Assembly: GCA_900542275.1 (NCBI GenBank)
Contig: UQMW01000014.1
Span: 1-36,869, forward strand
DNA length: 36,869 bases
Reading direction: 5' to 3'
DNA from: an uncultured Collinsella sp.
Lineage (GTDB): Bacteria; Actinomycetota; Coriobacteriia; Coriobacteriales; Coriobacteriaceae
A model generated the notes under the pieces. The model was not told the DNA's origin, did not search any database, and saw only the letters and a list, made by a program, of their open reading frames with translations. Below are positions 23,867-32,881 of the stretch, in pieces. The first letter of the stretch is position 1. The number at the start of each line of letters is the position of its first letter. Made by a program: the position numbers and the translations under genes.

Positions 23867-24734
23867 ACGCCTCCCTCACCTTTCCGTGCACATGTCTGAT
23901 AACCGCGGCAACGTCATCGGCCGAGGCAGTTCCGTTATTAACGATAAAATTAGCGTGAACGGGCGAAACTTCCGCGCCGCCAATTGAAAAACCCTTTAAT
24001 CCACAATCCTCGATAAGCTTGCCCACGCTCGCATCGGGCGGGTTGCGAAAGACCGACCCGCAGGATGCGCGACCCATGGGCTGCGTACGCTTGCGCCTCG
24101 TCAGGTACCGTTCCATGCGCTCGCGAATGTCGGCCTTGGGCGCCGGTTTAAGCTTGAGCACGCACTCGAGGATGATCTCATTGCGGGGAAGGCTACATTC
24201 GCGGTAGCCCCAAGTGATCTCGGACCCCGCATAATGCTTGATACCGGATGCCGGGTCAAGCGTTACGACATCCTCAACCAGCGAGCCAATCCACTCGGTC
24301 CGTGTGCCGGCATTCATAGATATCGCACCGCCGACCGAGCCAGGGATGCCAACGGCAAACTCAAGGCCCGAGAGGCTACGCGACAGGGCATCGTTGACCA
24401 GGCGCGCAAACATCACGCCCGCACCGACCGTCAGCGTACAACCGTCATCGGCAACAACCGTGCGCTGAAACTCACGTCCGAGCGAAATGACGGCACCGCG
24501 ATAGCCGCCATCGGCAACCAGCAGATTGGAGCCCTTGCCGATGATGACCCACGGCACCTGCTCGCGATCGAGCACCGCCACGGCGCGGCGAAGGGCATGA
24601 TAGCTATGGCACGTCACAAAGAGGTCGGCCTTGCCGCCGATACGATAGCTCGTATGACGCGCAAGGCGCTCGTCCTCGATCACATCCGTGTCGATCATGC
24701 CCGAGAGCGCCATGACGGCGTTAAACAGACCCAT
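23823..24734 (-). CDS. murB: UDP-N-acetylenolpyruvoylglucosamine reductase MurB
   Basis: MurB is the flavoenzyme that reduces the enolpyruvyl group to make UDP-MurNAc. The 303-residue protein shows the FAD-binding HTSYRIGGKADLFVTCHSYH, VIIGKGSNLLVADGGYRG and GLEFAVGIPGSVGGAISMNA. The proton-donor serine is in RASCGSVFRNPPDASVGKLI, and the C-terminal FSIGGAEVSPVHANFIVNNG is present. The length and the lack of the extra YxN-containing loop fit the type II class of Gram-positives. It starts 5 bases after murC ends and overlaps ftsQ. Confidence 0.97.
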   Translation of the reverse strand: MGLFNAVMALSGMIDTDVIEDERLARHTSYRIGGKADLFVTCHSYHALRRAVAVLDREQVPWVIIGKGSNLLVADGGYRGAVISLGREFQRTVVADDGCTLTVGAGVMFARLVNDALSRSLSGLEFAVGIPGSVGGAISMNAGTRTEWIGSLVEDVVTLDPASGIKHYAGSEITWGYRECSLPRNEIILECVLKLKPAPKADIRERMERYLTRRKRTQPMGRASCGSVFRNPPDASVGKLIEDCGLKGFSIGGAEVSPVHANFIVNNGTASADDVAAVIRHVHGKVREAYGIELRPEVKFLGF

Positions 24735-24739
24735 TAGAC

Positions 24740-26158
24740 TTAAGCGTCTTTCTTGGCAGTCAGATACTCAATGAACTCGGGACCGACGGTCGTAACGTCG
24801 CCGGCACCCATGGTGAGCAGCAGGTCGCCCTCGCCCACCATCTGCTCGAGCTCCTGATTGAGCTCAAGACGGCTGGAGCAGTACACGACCTCCTTGCCAG
24901 GATGCTTGGCGCGCACGGTATCGGCGAGCATCTTAGAGGTGACACCCGGAATGGGCATCTCGCCAGCCGAGAACACATCGATCAGCAGCAGTTTATCGGC
25001 ATTGGCAAATGCATCGGCAAAGTCGTCGCACAGGGCCTGCAGGCGCGAATAGCGGTGCGGCTGGAACACGACGTCGACGTGCTTGTAGCCCAGCGACGAA
25101 GCGGCAGCAAGCGTCGCCTTGATCTCGGTGGGATGATGGCCGTAATCATCGACCACGGTGATGCCATCGATATCGCCCACGTGGGTAAAGCGACGGCGGA
25201 CGCCCTCAAAGCTCGAGAGCGCCTTGGCGGCGGCGTCGATGTCAAGGCCCAGGACATGGGCGACGGTGAGCACCGCCGTGGCGTTGAGCATGTTGTGGCG
25301 ACCGGGATTGCTCTTGATCTCCACAGCGTGCTCAGTGCCGTCCTCAAAGCGAACGATAAAGTCACTCTGGATGCCCTTGACATCCGGGTGCACGCAGACG
25401 ATGTCGTTGCTCTCGGCAAAGCCGTAGGAAAGCACGTGACGGCCCGTCGACTTGGCGAGCTCGACCAGATGCGGATCCTCACCGCAGACGATGACGGTGC
25501 CGTCCTCGCCCACCAGGCTCATGAATTTGGCGAAAGTTGCCTCGATCTCCTCGATACCCGAGTAGTGATCGAGGTGGTCGGCCTCGACGTTGGTCACAAT
25601 GACCACGTTGGGGTTCAGGAACAGGAAGGAGCTGTCGGACTCGTCGGCCTCGGCGACAAAGTAGTCGCCCGAGCCGTTCTTGCCATTCGTGTCATAGCCC
25701 TCGACGATACCACCGATCAAGAAGCTCGGATCCAGACCCATGCGGTCGAGCATGGTGGCGCACATCGAAGACGTGGTGGTCTTGCCATGCGTGCCGGCAA
25801 CAGCGACGGTGGTGTAGCCGTGGCCTAAAGCAGAGAGCATCTTGGCACGGGGCCACACGGGAATACCAAGCTCGCGAGCGCGCACGAGTTCAGGGTTGGA
25901 CTCCGGAATAGCGGTGGAGACAACAACCACGTCGGGCTTGACCTCGTCGATCGTGGCGGCCTCATGGCCCACATGCACCTTCACGCCAGCGCGGGTAAGC
26001 TGGCGGATATAACGTGACGTCTTAAGGTCGGAGCCGGTAACGGCATAACCGCGCTCGTGCAGAACGAGGGCGATGCCGCTCATGCCGGCGCCGCCGATAC
26101 CGATAAAGTGGGCGCTCTTAAACTCGGGCGCGGAGGTTGCAGTCTGGGAATCAGCCAT
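24740..26158 (-). CDS. murC: UDP-N-acetylmuramate--L-alanine ligase MurC
   Basis: MurC adds the first amino acid, normally L-Ala, to UDP-MurNAc with ATP. The 472-residue protein shows the Rossmann-like opening FIGIGGAGMSGIALVLHERG, the ATP loop VAVAGTHGKTTTSSMCATML, the EADESDSSFLFLNPNVVIVT stretch, NVEADHLDHY, the GRHNMLNATAVLTVA segment, and DDYGHHPTEIKATLAAA in the C-terminal domain. The ATG at 26158 is chosen because AAGGAG lies about 11 bases upstream; the longer frame adds nine residues without family similarity. The gene lies between murG and murB on the same strand. Confidence 0.97.
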   Translation of the reverse strand: MADSQTATSAPEFKSAHFIGIGGAGMSGIALVLHERGYAVTGSDLKTSRYIRQLTRAGVKVHVGHEAATIDEVKPDVVVVSTAIPESNPELVRARELGIPVWPRAKMLSALGHGYTTVAVAGTHGKTTTSSMCATMLDRMGLDPSFLIGGIVEGYDTNGKNGSGDYFVAEADESDSSFLFLNPNVVIVTNVEADHLDHYSGIEEIEATFAKFMSLVGEDGTVIVCGEDPHLVELAKSTGRHVLSYGFAESNDIVCVHPDVKGIQSDFIVRFEDGTEHAVEIKSNPGRHNMLNATAVLTVAHVLGLDIDAAAKALSSFEGVRRRFTHVGDIDGITVVDDYGHHPTEIKATLAAASSLGYKHVDVVFQPHRYSRLQALCDDFADAFANADKLLLIDVFSAGEMPIPGVTSKMLADTVRAKHPGKEVVYCSSRLELNQELEQMVGEGDLLLTMGAGDVTTVGPEFIEYLTAKKDA

Positions 26159-26255
26159 GTGCTCGTGTACTCCTTGCGTAAACACTGCCTGTAACCCGTT
26201 AACTGTACCGCACCTACCGCACCAGCGCGAGGGCGACCGACGATATCCCGTCTAA

Positions 26256-27371
26256 CTAACGCAAACCCTCTACCGCATCGGCCAGAAGAGCAGCGGCCCT
26301 ATCCTGAGCCAGACCACGCGCCGCCTGACGCATGGCGTCGCGCGCCGCCGCGTCATCGACCAGGTGCAGCAGCTCATCGGCAAAGGCAGAACCGTCGATA
26401 TCGGCATCGGCGCAGAGCACACCGGCCCCGGCGTCGACCAGATAACGGGCATTGGTGGTTTGGTGGTCGGCCGTCGCATGCGGATACGGCACGAGCACCG
26501 AGGGCACGGCGAGCGCAGCGATCTCGGCCACGCTCGATGCGCCCGAACGCGAGAGCACCAAATCGGCAGCAGCCAGCATATCGCCCATGTTGTCGATGTA
26601 AGGCTGGACGCGGTAACGCTCCGCCTCCTCGGGCGTCAGCGCCAAAGCGCGCTCGGTCTCCTCAAAGCCGTCGGCACCCGTCGAATGCAACACATAGAGG
26701 TTCTTGCGCGAAAGCAACTCGTTTTTGAGCGAAGCCACGCGCTCGTTGAGGTGCTGGGCGCCAAGTGAACCGCCAAAGACGAGCAGCAGCGTAGCGTCCT
26801 CGGGAACGCCAAGTGCCTTGCGGCCGCGAGCGCGATCGCCCTCGATCACCGAGCGACGTACGGGGTTGCCGGTCATGAGCACGTGGTCAGGGTCACCTTC
26901 GCGCTCAAAGACCGAACGCGCTGCCGGCACCGAGATGCACACGCGGGCGGCGTGGGAGTTCATCATCTTGTTGGCCAGGCCCGGAACAGAGTTCTGCTCA
27001 TGCAGCAGATACGGAACGCCTGCGCCCTTGCACCACCCCAGCAGCGGAACCTCGACATAGGCACCAAAACCGATGGCGGCATCGGGCTTGCCGACCTTTG
27101 AGAAATGACTGGCGAGCGCACGCTTGGCCTTGTTGACACGCCACAGCGAGGTCAGCGCCGTCCAAGGACGGGAGCGGTCGAAGCCCGTGACCGTAATGGG
27201 CACAAAATCAAACCCAGCCTCAGGGACCAGACGACCCTCGAGTTTGCGCGACTGGCCCACGAACACAACGTGGTGGCCACGGTCACGCAGCTCCTCGGCC
27301 AAGGCGAGCGCGGGGTTGATGTGTCCTGCCGTGCCGCCGGCTGCAATAGCAACGCTCATCTTATCGGTCAT
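26256..27371 (-). CDS. murG: UDP-GlcNAc:lipid I N-acetylglucosaminyltransferase MurG
   Basis: MurG makes lipid II by adding GlcNAc to lipid I at the inner membrane face. The 371-residue GT-B protein carries SVAIAAGGTAGHINPALALA near the start, VTGFDRSRPWTALTSLWRVN, LLHEQNSVPGLANKMM, and the UDP-binding C-terminal parts LLVFGGSLGAQHLNERVASL and DLVLSRSGASSVAEIAAL with VPYPHATADHQTTNARYLVD. The ATG at 27371 has AGGGA upstream and overlaps the ftsW end by 11 bases; a second ATG four codons later is less well placed. The overlap suggests coupled translation with ftsW. Confidence 0.97.
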   Translation of the reverse strand: MTDKMSVAIAAGGTAGHINPALALAEELRDRGHHVVFVGQSRKLEGRLVPEAGFDFVPITVTGFDRSRPWTALTSLWRVNKAKRALASHFSKVGKPDAAIGFGAYVEVPLLGWCKGAGVPYLLHEQNSVPGLANKMMNSHAARVCISVPAARSVFEREGDPDHVLMTGNPVRRSVIEGDRARGRKALGVPEDATLLLVFGGSLGAQHLNERVASLKNELLSRKNLYVLHSTGADGFEETERALALTPEEAERYRVQPYIDNMGDMLAAADLVLSRSGASSVAEIAALAVPSVLVPYPHATADHQTTNARYLVDAGAGVLCADADIDGSAFADELLHLVDDAAARDAMRQAARGLAQDRAAALLADAVEGLR

Positions 27372-28881
27372 GGTAGTCCCTTCGTACACGCGGTCCCTGG
27401 TCGTCGGTGCGTAGACGCGCCGACGGGTCCGAGTTCAAATCGATTCGATTATATCCGCCGCCCGCATTGCGAGGAGTGGGGCGCTGCGGACGGCCTTGCG
27501 GCGCCGTTCGCTGACGCGGACGGGCTGCCGGCTCGGTCGCAGAGCCATCCAGAACGGTAAAGCCGTTACGCGAAGATCGCTCGCCACGCACGTGGGGCAC
27601 GCCGGCGGTACTCTCATCCATAACGGCAAAGCTCTCGCGGCGACGGTCATACTCATCGCGACGGGCGCTCTCATACGAAACGCGCAGGATCAGACCGGCG
27701 AGCATGAGCGACACAATAATCGACGAACCGCCGTAGCTAATAAACGGCAGCGGCTTGCCCGTCATGGGAAACACATTGAGAATGCCCAGCGCGTTGATCA
27801 AAAACTGCACCGCAAGGATGACCGCGGAACCCGATGCCATAAGTGCTCCGCGACGGTCAGTCGCCTGCTCGGCAATGCGAAACGCCGAGTAGATCAACAT
27901 CGCAAACACCAAGAAGAACAGGACGGTTCCGACAAAACCGACTTCCTCGCCAATGATGGCCAGGATGTAGTCATTGTGCGCCTCGGGCAGATACGAGTAC
28001 TTCATGGTTGAGTTGCCGATGCCACGGCCGAACAGACCGCCCGAGGCAAAGGCCATGATGGCAAGCGTGGCCTGATAGCCGTCACCATATTCGTCTGCCC
28101 AAGGATTCCAAGCAACCTGGACACGCGTCATACGATACGGCTCGGCGATAAGGGCAATCGCAATGACGGCGATGCCGGCAACGACCGTCCAAACGATATA
28201 TTTGGGGTCCAATCCCGCAAACAACGCCATGCATATGAGGGTCAACAAAATGATCAGAACGGTACCAAAATCGGGCTGAACAAAGATCAGGAAGAGCGAA
28301 ATGCCCAGGTAGCCGCCCATCTTGCGAAGAAACTCGTTGATGTTGCCGCCGGGCGAAAAGATACGGTCGAGCATGATTGCCGAATACGCGATGGCGAACG
28401 GCTTTAAAAACTCAGACGGCTGGAACTGAATACCGGCGATGTTGAGCCAGCGCGTGGCGCCACGACTGCCGCTGCCCATAAAGAACACCAGAACCAGTAG
28501 CCCTATCATGCCCATGAGGAAGATCCTGAGCACGTCTTCCCCAAACCAACTGTCCGGCAAGACGCGCACGATGGCAACCATAGCCAGCACGCCAACTCCG
28601 GCAAACGCGGCCTGTCGAAACAGGAAAAACGTCGCCGAACCATTCTCGTGCAGCGCCTCGACCGAAGATGCCGAGTACACCATCAGCAAGCCGAAGCAAA
28701 CCAAGCTAAACAGGCAGGCCATAAATATCAAACGGGGGCGCATGATGCGGGCGGGGACGCCGGCAATATAGCGCTCACTGAACGTCTGCCCGCCGCGTCC
28801 GGAACGCGGCGTGCTACGCCGCGAGGAAGCACGATCCGAGTCGGGCCTCCTCATACCTTGTCGGGGGCTCTCCTCTCTCAT
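27361..28881 (-). CDS. ftsW: SEDS glycosyltransferase FtsW
   Basis: FtsW polymerises glycan strands at the septum together with its class B PBP partner. The 506-residue protein has ten hydrophobic helices and SEDS hallmarks: GSGSRGATRWLNIAGIQFQP with SEFLKP, FVQPDFGTVLIILLTLICMA, YQATLAIMAFASGGLFGRGI and LPEAHNDYILAIIGEEVGFV. The signature NVFPMTGKPLPFISYGGSS is also present. The tails are unusual: about 48 Arg/Ser-rich residues before helix one and about 100 Arg/Pro-rich residues after the last helix. The ATG at 28881 is supported by AGGGG 6 bases upstream, rather than a TTG two codons earlier. It lies between murD and murG. Confidence 0.96.
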   Translation of the reverse strand: MREESPRQGMRRPDSDRASSRRSTPRSGRGGQTFSERYIAGVPARIMRPRLIFMACLFSLVCFGLLMVYSASSVEALHENGSATFFLFRQAAFAGVGVLAMVAIVRVLPDSWFGEDVLRIFLMGMIGLLVLVFFMGSGSRGATRWLNIAGIQFQPSEFLKPFAIAYSAIMLDRIFSPGGNINEFLRKMGGYLGISLFLIFVQPDFGTVLIILLTLICMALFAGLDPKYIVWTVVAGIAVIAIALIAEPYRMTRVQVAWNPWADEYGDGYQATLAIMAFASGGLFGRGIGNSTMKYSYLPEAHNDYILAIIGEEVGFVGTVLFFLVFAMLIYSAFRIAEQATDRRGALMASGSAVILAVQFLINALGILNVFPMTGKPLPFISYGGSSIIVSLMLAGLILRVSYESARRDEYDRRRESFAVMDESTAGVPHVRGERSSRNGFTVLDGSATEPAARPRQRTAPQGRPQRPTPRNAGGGYNRIDLNSDPSARLRTDDQGPRVRRDYHDR

Positions 28882-28890
28882 CGGCAACCC

Positions 28891-30297
28891 CTATTCCGTT
28901 TGCGATTTCGCTGCTGAGGCAAGCTGGGCAACGTAGTCCTTAAACACGCGACCGCGCTCCTCGTAGCCCGAGAACTCGTCGAACGAAGAGCAAGCGGGCG
29001 AAAGCAGAATCACGTCGCCGCGGCTCGAGAGCGAGCGGGCAACGTCAACGGCATCGCGCAGATCATCGGCCTGGGCGATATCCACGTCACCATCGACATC
29101 GGCCTCGTCCATAGCGGCGGTAAAGCGCTCGCGCGCATCGCCAAAGCAAACGACCGAGCGCACGTTGTCCATAACGACGCGGGCAAAGTCCGCAAGCGGC
29201 GTACCCTTGTCGTGGCCGCCAAGCAGCAAAATCACATCGTCGTCGGGAAACGCCGTCAGGGCCTTTTCGACCGCATCGGTGTTCGTTGCCTTGGAATCGT
29301 TGACGTAGCGCACGCCATCGATCTCGCCGCAGGGTTCCACGCGGTGTTCGAGCGGCTGGAACGAGGCCAGACCGCGGCAGACGCCATCGACATCGGCACC
29401 GACTGCCAGGGCAGCCGTGGCAGCGCACAGGGCATTGATAACATTGTGATGGCCCGAGATCTTGAGCTCGGATGCAGCGATGAGCGGGGTCTCGACGCCC
29501 TTCAGGCGCACGACCATCTTGCCGTCGCGCACAAAGGCGGCATCCTCGCCCTCGGGCTCGTCAAAAGCGACCCTGCAGATGCGACGACCCGGCGTGTAGA
29601 TGTACTCATCGAACTCGTGAATGCCGGCGTCTTCGACGTCGACAACCGCCAGATCGTCATCGACCATATTGTCAAACAGTTTGACCTTGGCAAGCGCGTA
29701 GTTCTTATGGCTCTTATGCCAGCCCAAGTGGTCGGGAGTGATGTTGAGCAGCACCGCCACGCGGGGGTGGAGCTCGGTGGTCGTAGCAATCTGATAGCTC
29801 GAGAGCTCAGCCACAAACCACTCGTTGCGGGCTCGGCCGTCAATCTCGTTGACCGGCGGCTCGCCGATGTTGCCGACAGCTACGCTGGCCTCGCCGGCAG
29901 CCTTGAGCAGATAATCAGTCAGCGACGTGGTGGTCGTCTTGCCGTTGGTGCCCGTGATGGCAATCCAGTTATCGGGCGTCAGGCGATAGGCAAACTCGGG
30001 CTCACCCATAATCTGGGCGGCATGCTCGCGCCCGGCCTTAAAGAAGCCCGAGAACTCCGAGATGCCCGGGCACGTCACGCATACGTCATAGGCGCCTTCG
30101 ACCTGTTCAGTGCCATAGACAAACGACGCACCAGCAGCCTCGAGCGCTCGCGTGGCGTCATTGGGCTCAGAGGTGCCGCCGCCATACACGGTAACGGCAC
30201 TTACGCACTCGGGATGTGCCAGCGCCCAGCGGGCGACATCGAGACCGGATTTGCCCTGACCCAAAACGAGCAGGCTAAAGACATCAGCAAGAGGCAT
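28891..30297 (-). CDS. murD: UDP-N-acetylmuramoylalanine--D-glutamate ligase MurD
   Basis: MurD adds D-Glu to UDP-MurNAc-L-Ala. The 468-residue protein shows the N-terminal LLVLGQGKSGLDVARWALAH, the ATP loop WIAITGTNGKTTTTSLTDYL, VGNIGEPPVNEI, FVAELSSYQIATTTELHPRV, LLNITPDHLGWH, the SGHHNVINALCAATAAL stretch, and YVNDSKATNTDAVEKALTAF with LLLGGHDKGTPLADFA. The end DVILLSPACSSFDEFSGYEE is typical. The start is preceded by a weak ribosome site (GGGATAGTGG) and lies 9 bases after the mraY stop, which suits coupled translation. Confidence 0.97.
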   Translation of the reverse strand: MPLADVFSLLVLGQGKSGLDVARWALAHPECVSAVTVYGGGTSEPNDATRALEAAGASFVYGTEQVEGAYDVCVTCPGISEFSGFFKAGREHAAQIMGEPEFAYRLTPDNWIAITGTNGKTTTTSLTDYLLKAAGEASVAVGNIGEPPVNEIDGRARNEWFVAELSSYQIATTTELHPRVAVLLNITPDHLGWHKSHKNYALAKVKLFDNMVDDDLAVVDVEDAGIHEFDEYIYTPGRRICRVAFDEPEGEDAAFVRDGKMVVRLKGVETPLIAASELKISGHHNVINALCAATAALAVGADVDGVCRGLASFQPLEHRVEPCGEIDGVRYVNDSKATNTDAVEKALTAFPDDDVILLLGGHDKGTPLADFARVVMDNVRSVVCFGDARERFTAAMDEADVDGDVDIAQADDLRDAVDVARSLSSRGDVILLSPACSSFDEFSGYEERGRVFKDYVAQLASAAKSQTE

Positions 30298-30306
30298 GAA
30301 AGACCA

Positions 30307-31326
30307 CTATCCCAACTGGAAGAACAAAGCAAGGCCAACGGCACCAAAGGCCGCAGCGATAATCCAAAAACGGATGACGACCTTGGTCTCGGCCCAACCC
30401 TTCTTTTCGAAATGATGATGGATGGGCGCCATAAGGAAGACGCGCTTGTGCGTAAAGTGGAAGTAGACAACCTGAATCATGACCGAAAGGGTCTCAACGA
30501 TAAACAGGCCGCCGATGATAAGGGAGACGACCTCGGTGTTGGTCATGATGGACGTGCAGGCAAACGCGGCGCCCAGGGCAAGCGAGCCGGTATCGCCCAT
30601 AAAGATGCTCGCCGGATAGCAGTTGAACCACAGAAAGCCCAAGCAGGCACCGGCACACGCGGTGCAAAAGATGGACAGGTTCACGTCTCCGTGCAAAAAC
30701 GCCATGGCAGCCATGGCGAGCATAGCGATCATGGAGGTGCCACCAGCAAGACCGTCAAGGCCATCGGTCAGGTTCACGGCATTAGAAAGACCGGCAATCA
30801 TCAGCCAGCAAAAGACAATATAGAGCCACGGGAACGAATAGCCGCAGATGGTAGTCGAAAGCACGCCAAGGTCGATCGTCAACCCACCGGGAAAACGAAT
30901 CTCGGGGGCGACGCCGCACCAGTTGACGGCAAGTACCGTAAAGGTGACACAGATAATGGTGAGGCCGATCATCTTGGCATGAGGCGTCAGGCCGAGCGAG
31001 CGCCCATGCGTAACGGAGGTCAGGTCGTCGATCAGGCCCAGCACGCCGGTCGCCAGCGTGGCGAGCAGCACGAGCACGAGCTCGGTGGTGAGCTTGCCCA
31101 TCAGCAGGCAGGTCAGCGAGATCGCGACGAGGATGACAACGCCACCCATGGTGGGCGTTCCCTGCTTAACCAAATGACGCTTGGGGCCGTCGGCACGAAC
31201 CTGCTGGCCGATACCCTCGACCTTGAGCAGCTTGATCCACCACGGCATGAGCAGCAGCGCAATGGCAGCGGCGATGCCAAGCCCCAAAAAAGCCTGATAC
31301 GTTGGATACGAGGGATTGCCGAACAT
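30307..31326 (-). CDS. mraY: Phospho-N-acetylmuramoyl-pentapeptide-transferase MraY
   Basis: MraY moves the MurNAc-pentapeptide phosphate to undecaprenyl phosphate, making lipid I. The 339-residue membrane protein has about ten helices and the family motifs KQGTPTMGGVVILVAISLTC, GLIDDLTSVTHGRSLGLTPH with the conserved Asp pair, AVNLTDGLDGLAGGTSMIAM, and FMGDTGSLALGAAFACTSIM with the catalytic Asp. The HHH motif is APIHHHFEKKGWAETKVV. It starts 3 bases after the murF stop, with GAAGGTG in the murF end serving as ribosome site. Confidence 0.98.
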   Translation of the reverse strand: MFGNPSYPTYQAFLGLGIAAAIALLLMPWWIKLLKVEGIGQQVRADGPKRHLVKQGTPTMGGVVILVAISLTCLLMGKLTTELVLVLLATLATGVLGLIDDLTSVTHGRSLGLTPHAKMIGLTIICVTFTVLAVNWCGVAPEIRFPGGLTIDLGVLSTTICGYSFPWLYIVFCWLMIAGLSNAVNLTDGLDGLAGGTSMIAMLAMAAMAFLHGDVNLSIFCTACAGACLGFLWFNCYPASIFMGDTGSLALGAAFACTSIMTNTEVVSLIIGGLFIVETLSVMIQVVYFHFTHKRVFLMAPIHHHFEKKGWAETKVVIRFWIIAAAFGAVGLALFFQLG

Positions 31327-31329
31327 GGG

Positions 31330-32754
31330 CTAGCACACACCTTCCACAAAGCGGTCGAGCTCAACAAAGCGGGAACCCTTGACCAGTACAACATCATGTT
31401 TTTCAAGCGCGCCGCCCATGCGGTCGAGCACCTGCTGATAATCGGAGAACACCTGGATGCGGTCCTCGTCCATACCCATCATGCGCGCGGCATCGGCCAT
31501 AAGCTGGGCCAGCTCACCACCAACGCACGCCAGCATGTCGAGCTTCTTGGCGGCGGCATAGGCGCCCACGAGCTCATGCATGCGAGGAGCCTCATCGCCC
31601 ATCTCGCCCATCTCGCCCAGGATCGCCATGCGAGACCCCGTGCACGAAAGCGAGCACAGTAGATCGAGGCCAGCAGCCATGGATTCGGCACTGGCGTTAT
31701 AGGAATCGTCGATGACGCGGGCACCGCTCTCGGCGCGCTTGATCTCCTGGCGGTGACCGGTGATTGTGAGGCTCCGAAAGGCAGCATCGATCTGCTCGGG
31801 CGTCACGCCCAGGCGATAGGCAACCGCGGCGGCCTTAACGGCATTGGGAACGGACTGCACGCCGGGGATGGCAAGCATGGTATCGATTGTCTCGCCCTGG
31901 CCAAAATCGAGCGTAAAGACCGGATGGCCCTCGTCGTCGACGCGAATGTCGCGTGCGCGGACCTCGTCGTCATCCGAGACACCGGCCAGCATCACGTCGA
32001 TGCCAGCAGGCTGGGCGAACGTATCGCGAATGAACGGCGTAAAGTCGTCCTCGCCGCCCAAAACCAGCAGCGGCAAATAGTCGCCGGCGGCGCACATGCC
32101 CTGGACAATCTCGGACTTGGCGCGGGCGATGTTCTCGCGGCTGCCCAAAATACCGATATGAGAGGTGCCGATCTTGCTCACGATGGCAAAGTTGGGATTG
32201 GCGGACTGGGAAAGGCGCTCGATCTCGTGGAAATGGTTCATGCCCATCTCGAGCACCAAGACCTCGGTATCGGCCGGAGCGGAAAGCACCGTGAGCGGCA
32301 TGCCGATCAGGTTATTGAAATTGCCCTTGGTGGCCCAGACACGATAGCGCTTGGCGAGCACAGCGGCGAGCACGTCCTTGGTCGTCGTCTTGCCGATGGA
32401 ACCGGTAATGCCAACGACCAGGCAGCCAAGCTCCAGGCGATACGCATGCGCCAAACGCAGCAGAAACTCCTCGGGATCATCGGTCAGCAAGATGGCACAG
32501 CCCTTGTCCTGCGCCAGCGAGACCAGCTCGGCCTCGGGCTCACGCGTCATCACGACGGCGCCGGCACCCGACTGGACGGCACGGGAAGCAAAATCATTGC
32601 CGTCGACGTTTTCACCGGGAAAGGCGACGAAAATCGTCCCTTCCTCGACCTGGCGCGAGTCGATAACGCACCCGCGGCATACCCGATCGGCTTCTCCCGT
32701 CACGGTTCGGGCCCCTGTTGCGGCCGCGAGGTTGTTGACGGCGATCTCTATCAT
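31330..32754 (-). CDS. murF: UDP-N-acetylmuramoyl-tripeptide--D-alanyl-D-alanine ligase MurF
   Basis: MurF adds D-Ala-D-Ala to the UDP-MurNAc-tripeptide. The 474 residues show the N-terminal CVIDSRQVEEGTIFVAFPGE, NVDGNDFASRAVQSGAGAVV, the ATP loop VVGITGSIGKTTTKDVLAAV, TKGNFNNLIGMPLTVL, LVLEMGMNHFHEIERLSQSA, ARAKSEIVQGM, and VIDDSYNASAESMAAGLDLL with MAILGEMGEMG. GGGGAG lies 7 bases before the ATG. Its usual upstream neighbour murE is absent; a 127-base gap separates it from the PBP gene. Confidence 0.97.
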   Translation of the reverse strand: MIEIAVNNLAAATGARTVTGEADRVCRGCVIDSRQVEEGTIFVAFPGENVDGNDFASRAVQSGAGAVVMTREPEAELVSLAQDKGCAILLTDDPEEFLLRLAHAYRLELGCLVVGITGSIGKTTTKDVLAAVLAKRYRVWATKGNFNNLIGMPLTVLSAPADTEVLVLEMGMNHFHEIERLSQSANPNFAIVSKIGTSHIGILGSRENIARAKSEIVQGMCAAGDYLPLLVLGGEDDFTPFIRDTFAQPAGIDVMLAGVSDDDEVRARDIRVDDEGHPVFTLDFGQGETIDTMLAIPGVQSVPNAVKAAAVAYRLGVTPEQIDAAFRSLTITGHRQEIKRAESGARVIDDSYNASAESMAAGLDLLCSLSCTGSRMAILGEMGEMGDEAPRMHELVGAYAAAKKLDMLACVGGELAQLMADAARMMGMDEDRIQVFSDYQQVLDRMGGALEKHDVVLVKGSRFVELDRFVEGVC

Positions 32755-32881
32755 TGCAGCTCCCCTGTAAACCTAATAATGCTATCGGCGTATTGTATCC
32801 CAGCGCCGCGTATGCGTGGTGCAGGGCATGTGAACACCCCTCATATGGGACAACAAACCACGCCCCAAAGATTGTAACCCC
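32755..32881 (-). promoter_or_regulatory. Gap where murE is expected; weak internal promoter candidate
   Basis: This 127-base gap between the PBP gene and murF is the widest in the mraZ-murB block. It holds TACAAT on the minus strand (32797-32792), 37 bases before murF, without a clear -35. No remnant of murE is readable in any frame. Confidence 0.3.

Noticed and set aside
29212..31662. 816-codon open frame on the plus strand
   Set aside because: It runs antisense through murD, mraY and the end of murF, all of which have full family motifs. Long antisense frames are expected from the C/G-ending codons of these genes. Its translation shows no domain and no ribosome site.
32814..32863. GCGTGGT/ACCACGC pair in the murE gap as a terminator
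   Set aside because: The arms are short and 36 bases apart with no T-run, so pairing is not convincing.
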